Part shown: one piece after another, positions 25,754-27,438 of the stretch
Numbering within the stretch: the stretch's first letter is position 1
Layout: each line of letters starts with the position of its first letter
Origin: CAZSNH01 sp052388455
GTDB taxonomy: Bacteria > Pseudomonadota > Alphaproteobacteria > Rhizobiales > Hyphomicrobiaceae
Length of the DNA stretch: 27,438 nucleotides
Assembly: GCA_052388455.1 (NCBI GenBank)
Contig: JBQTIA010000154.1
Location: 1-27,438 of the forward strand
Direction of reading: 5' to 3'
Notes under the pieces: model-generated
Seen by the model: the letters and a program-made list of their open reading frames with translations, nothing else
What the model was told of the DNA's origin: nothing
Database searches by the model: none
Program-made: the position numbers and the translations under genes

Positions 25754-26766
25754 CATTCGCTCCTTGGGGTCGGGGTTCGGCAGCCGGCGTCGGCGGACGG
25801 GATGACTTCGATTCTGCCGCCGCTGTTGCGACCACGGACGACCAGAAGCTCGAGGCCCTGTGCTGTAGCCTCTTCGACGAAAGTTGAATAGAGGCGAGCC
25901 GCCGCAGTTTCGCTCTCCATGAAGCCGAACCCGGTCGGTCCCCACGAGCTTTGACCGATGCCGACCGCTCCGGCATCCCCCAGGCGGCCGATCAGCCGTC
26001 CGACGGCCGGGCTCGACCAGTTGGAGCCGCCCTGCGCGGCCGAGAAATGTCCGCCGACGATCTCCTGGATTTCAGTCACCGCGGCGCCGAAGGCCGACAG
26101 GTTCTCCTCGTGCAGGGCCGGGAGAAGCTGCATCAGGGTGAGCCGGCTCAGGTGTCCGGCCATCGCGTCGGTGAAGGGCGGCAAGGCTGCGAACGCCGCC
26201 GTCTCGCGGTCGCCGTGCACGCCGGTCGCTGCGGGATCGAGCACGAGCATCACGCGCCAGGCTTCGGGAAAGCCGGTTTGGGCGACAACCGGCGGCGAAT
26301 GGCCGTCGCGGCCGCGTCCGCCGTCGACGATGAAGCCGCCGCTCTCGAACGCCGCCATGCCGATGGCAGAGCGGGCGCCACGCTCGACCAGCTCGCCGAG
26401 CTGGCGCGCCGTCACGGTCAAGCCCTCGAGCCGGATCAGCGCCGTGCCGATGGCCAAAGCGAGCTGGGTGCCGGAGCCCAGTCCGGCATGGGCCGGGATT
26501 GCAGCGGAAACGTCGGCCCGATAGCGACGGCGGACCTCGAGAGATTGGGCGAGCCGCTGCATCAGCTTCAACGCCCGCTCGCTCTCCGCGCCGTGGGCCG
26601 TGAATTCGGCGGCCGGCGCCAGCGACAGCTCGGTCGCTGGTGCGTCAACCGCGAGGCCCAGGCTGCCGTAGCGGCGACCCAGGCTGCCGTTCAGATCGAC
26701 GAAGCCGAGATGCAGCCGGGCCGGCGCCTTGACGCGCACTGCCGCCGTCTCGGTATCGGTTCGCAT
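25753..26766 (-). CDS. mptG: Beta-ribofuranosylaminobenzene 5'-phosphate synthase
   Basis: GHMP-kinase-fold enzyme of 337 residues that joins p-aminobenzoate-type substrates to phosphoribosyl pyrophosphate, the first committed step of the H4MPT side chain. It begins VRVKAPARLHLGFVDLNGSL, has the GHMP loop IPAHAGLGSGTQLALA and family blocks GGFIVDGGRGRD and GIGQSSWGPTGFGFM. ATG 26766 is preferred with AGGA about 11 bases upstream; ATG 26778 would add four residues. The frame stays open much further up but crosses the palindromic repeats and is not real there. First gene of the minus-strand operon, divergent from the PCD gene. Confidence 0.94.
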   Translation of the reverse strand: MRTDTETAAVRVKAPARLHLGFVDLNGSLGRRYGSLGLAVDAPATELSLAPAAEFTAHGAESERALKLMQRLAQSLEVRRRYRADVSAAIPAHAGLGSGTQLALAIGTALIRLEGLTVTARQLGELVERGARSAIGMAAFESGGFIVDGGRGRDGHSPPVVAQTGFPEAWRVMLVLDPAATGVHGDRETAAFAALPPFTDAMAGHLSRLTLMQLLPALHEENLSAFGAAVTEIQEIVGGHFSAAQGGSNWSSPAVGRLIGRLGDAGAVGIGQSSWGPTGFGFMESETAAARLYSTFVEEATAQGLELLVVRGRNSGGRIEVIPSADAGCRTPTPRSE

Positions 26767-26833
26767 GGAACTGGGCATCCTTCGCGGGCGGGCGGCAATT
26801 GCCTTGCCCGCATCTTGCGCATTAGGGTTCGGA

Positions 26834-26913
26834 TCTAGTGTGATGATTTCGAAGTCCGCTGCATACTCTGCGACTGGATGAGAGGCGGACTTCGAAATCT
26901 GAATCACACTAGA
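26834..26913. repeat. Long inverted repeat 1
   Basis: Arms 26834-26859 and 26885-26913 pair over 26 positions with one 3-base bulge (TGA) and enclose a 25-base loop. The outer ends read CTAGTGTGAT/ATCACACTAG and the inner core GAAGTCCGC/GCGGACTTC. It shares the core with repeat 2. Confidence 0.8.
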
Positions 26914-26927
26914 ATCATAGACTTGCC

Positions 26928-26998
26928 AGTGTCCTTTCGATCGCGAAGTCCGTACGGAGCCTGCAGAAGTCTGCGGCGGACTTCGCGATCGAGACACT
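26928..26998. repeat. Long inverted repeat 2
   Basis: Arms of 15 perfect bases (26938-26952 and 26977-26991, CGATCGCGAAGTCCG and complement) are extended outward by AGTGTC/GACACT after a short unequal bulge. The loop is 24 bases. Core and outer ends resemble repeat 1, so the two form a doublet. Confidence 0.8.
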
Positions 26999-27035
26999 AG
27001 CCGACACTGTCCACGAAACCAGTTGGGAGAGCAAT

Positions 27036-27413
27036 ATGACCGCGACCCGCGAGCAACCGATGAGCGAAGCCGAGGTGACCGCTTGGCTGGCGGCGAACCT
27101 GCCGCAGTGGCGGCTGGAGGACGGCTGGATCCGTCGCACATACAAGACCAATAGCTGGAAGGGTACGCTGATGGTCGTCAACACCGTCGGCCACCTGGCC
27201 GAGGCCGCCTGGCATCATCCCGACCTGACGGTCTCCTACGCCTGGGTGGAGGTGCGCCTCGTCACCCATTCCGCGAAGGGCATCACGGGCAAGGATCTCG
27301 CGCTCGCCCGCAAGATCGAGGACGTAGTGTACTGGCGTCCCGGCAAGGAAGGCGGCGCGCTGGAAGGGACGCCGGAAAACGACATGCGCTTCTCATACGT
27401 GAAGTATGACTGA
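27036..27413 (+). CDS. Pterin-4a-carbinolamine dehydratase family protein
   Basis: Small cytosolic protein of 125 residues of the PCD/DCoH family. The hallmark region AEAAWHHPDLTVSYAWVEVR contains the His-His-Pro active-site block, followed by THSAKGITGKDLALARKIE. About 20 residues extend the C-terminus beyond the usual fold. Classical PCD recycles tetrahydrobiopterin, but no aromatic amino acid hydroxylase is near; a PCD paralogue occurs in methylotroph H4MPT islands and is taken to act in H4MPT synthesis. ATG 27036 has GGGAGAG about five bases upstream. It is divergent from mptG. Confidence 0.92.
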   Translation: MTATREQPMSEAEVTAWLAANLPQWRLEDGWIRRTYKTNSWKGTLMVVNTVGHLAEAAWHHPDLTVSYAWVEVRLVTHSAKGITGKDLALARKIEDVVYWRPGKEGGALEGTPENDMRFSYVKYD

Positions 27414-27438
27414 CCGAGCGGTGCCGGCGGGACCGCGA

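Larger units (their letters stand above)
26767..27035. other. Divergent control region of mptG and the PCD gene
   Basis: No gene is recognised. Most of it is two adjacent long palindromes (26834-26913 and 26928-26998). Promoters for both directions should lie here, but I cannot point to convincing -35/-10 pairs. Confidence 0.5.

Noticed and set aside
26915..27184. Minus-strand small frames over the PCD gene and palindromes
   Set aside because: They overlap a clear PCD gene and the inverted repeats, and look like chance frames.

Overview
The window reads as a chromosomal segment of an aerobic methylotrophic alphaproteobacterium of the order Hyphomicrobiales (Hyphomicrobium-like; genus not provable from the sequence). 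Reasons: high GC, compact genes, a replication cluster rpsT - rhodanese - dnaA - dnaN - recF - gyrB, a perfect TTAA-N7-TTAA CtrA-type box, and a cluster of archaeal-like tetrahydromethanopterin (H4MPT) C1-transfer genes.

Layout. (1) 252-2412, plus strand: thiopurine methyltransferase, MutT and an EamA-type exporter. (2) 2427-7358, minus strand: a four-gene run of secreted DUF547 protein, TVP38/TMEM64 membrane protein, mercuric-reductase-like flavoprotein and orphan sensor histidine kinase. (3) 7693-16148, plus strand: rpsT with its own promoter and a 5'-leader hairpin, a 684-bp AT-richer gap that looks like an origin/cell-cycle control region, then a rhodanese, dnaA, dnaN, recF and gyrB. (4) 16154-17175: a two-gene, lower-GC module (GS-x13-DxD nucleotidyltransferase plus an unrecognised partner) directly behind gyrB; it resembles an AbiEii-type toxin module and is the best candidate for an undescribed system. 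(5) 17234-18106: trhO. (6) 18088-27413: the H4MPT/methylofuran island.

In the island Fae captures formaldehyde on H4MPT, MtdB oxidises methylene-H4MPT and Mch hydrolyses methenyl-H4MPT to formyl-H4MPT. The remaining genes (RFAP synthase, pterin carbinolamine dehydratase, two different ATP-grasp ligases, a CitG-like protein, an MfnF-like actin-fold protein and a HisA-like barrel) probably build the cofactors H4MPT and methylofuran. The formyltransferase/hydrolase (fhc) genes that finish the pathway are not in the window.

Non-coding structure is rich: two copies of a 25-bp hairpin repeat at the 5' end of an ATP-grasp gene (one apparently translated), a doublet of long palindromes between the divergent RFAP-synthase and PCD genes, a triple 12-bp tandem repeat before the other ATP-grasp gene, and several hairpins around rpsT and the candidate origin. 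No tRNA, rRNA, CRISPR array or insertion sequence was recognised.
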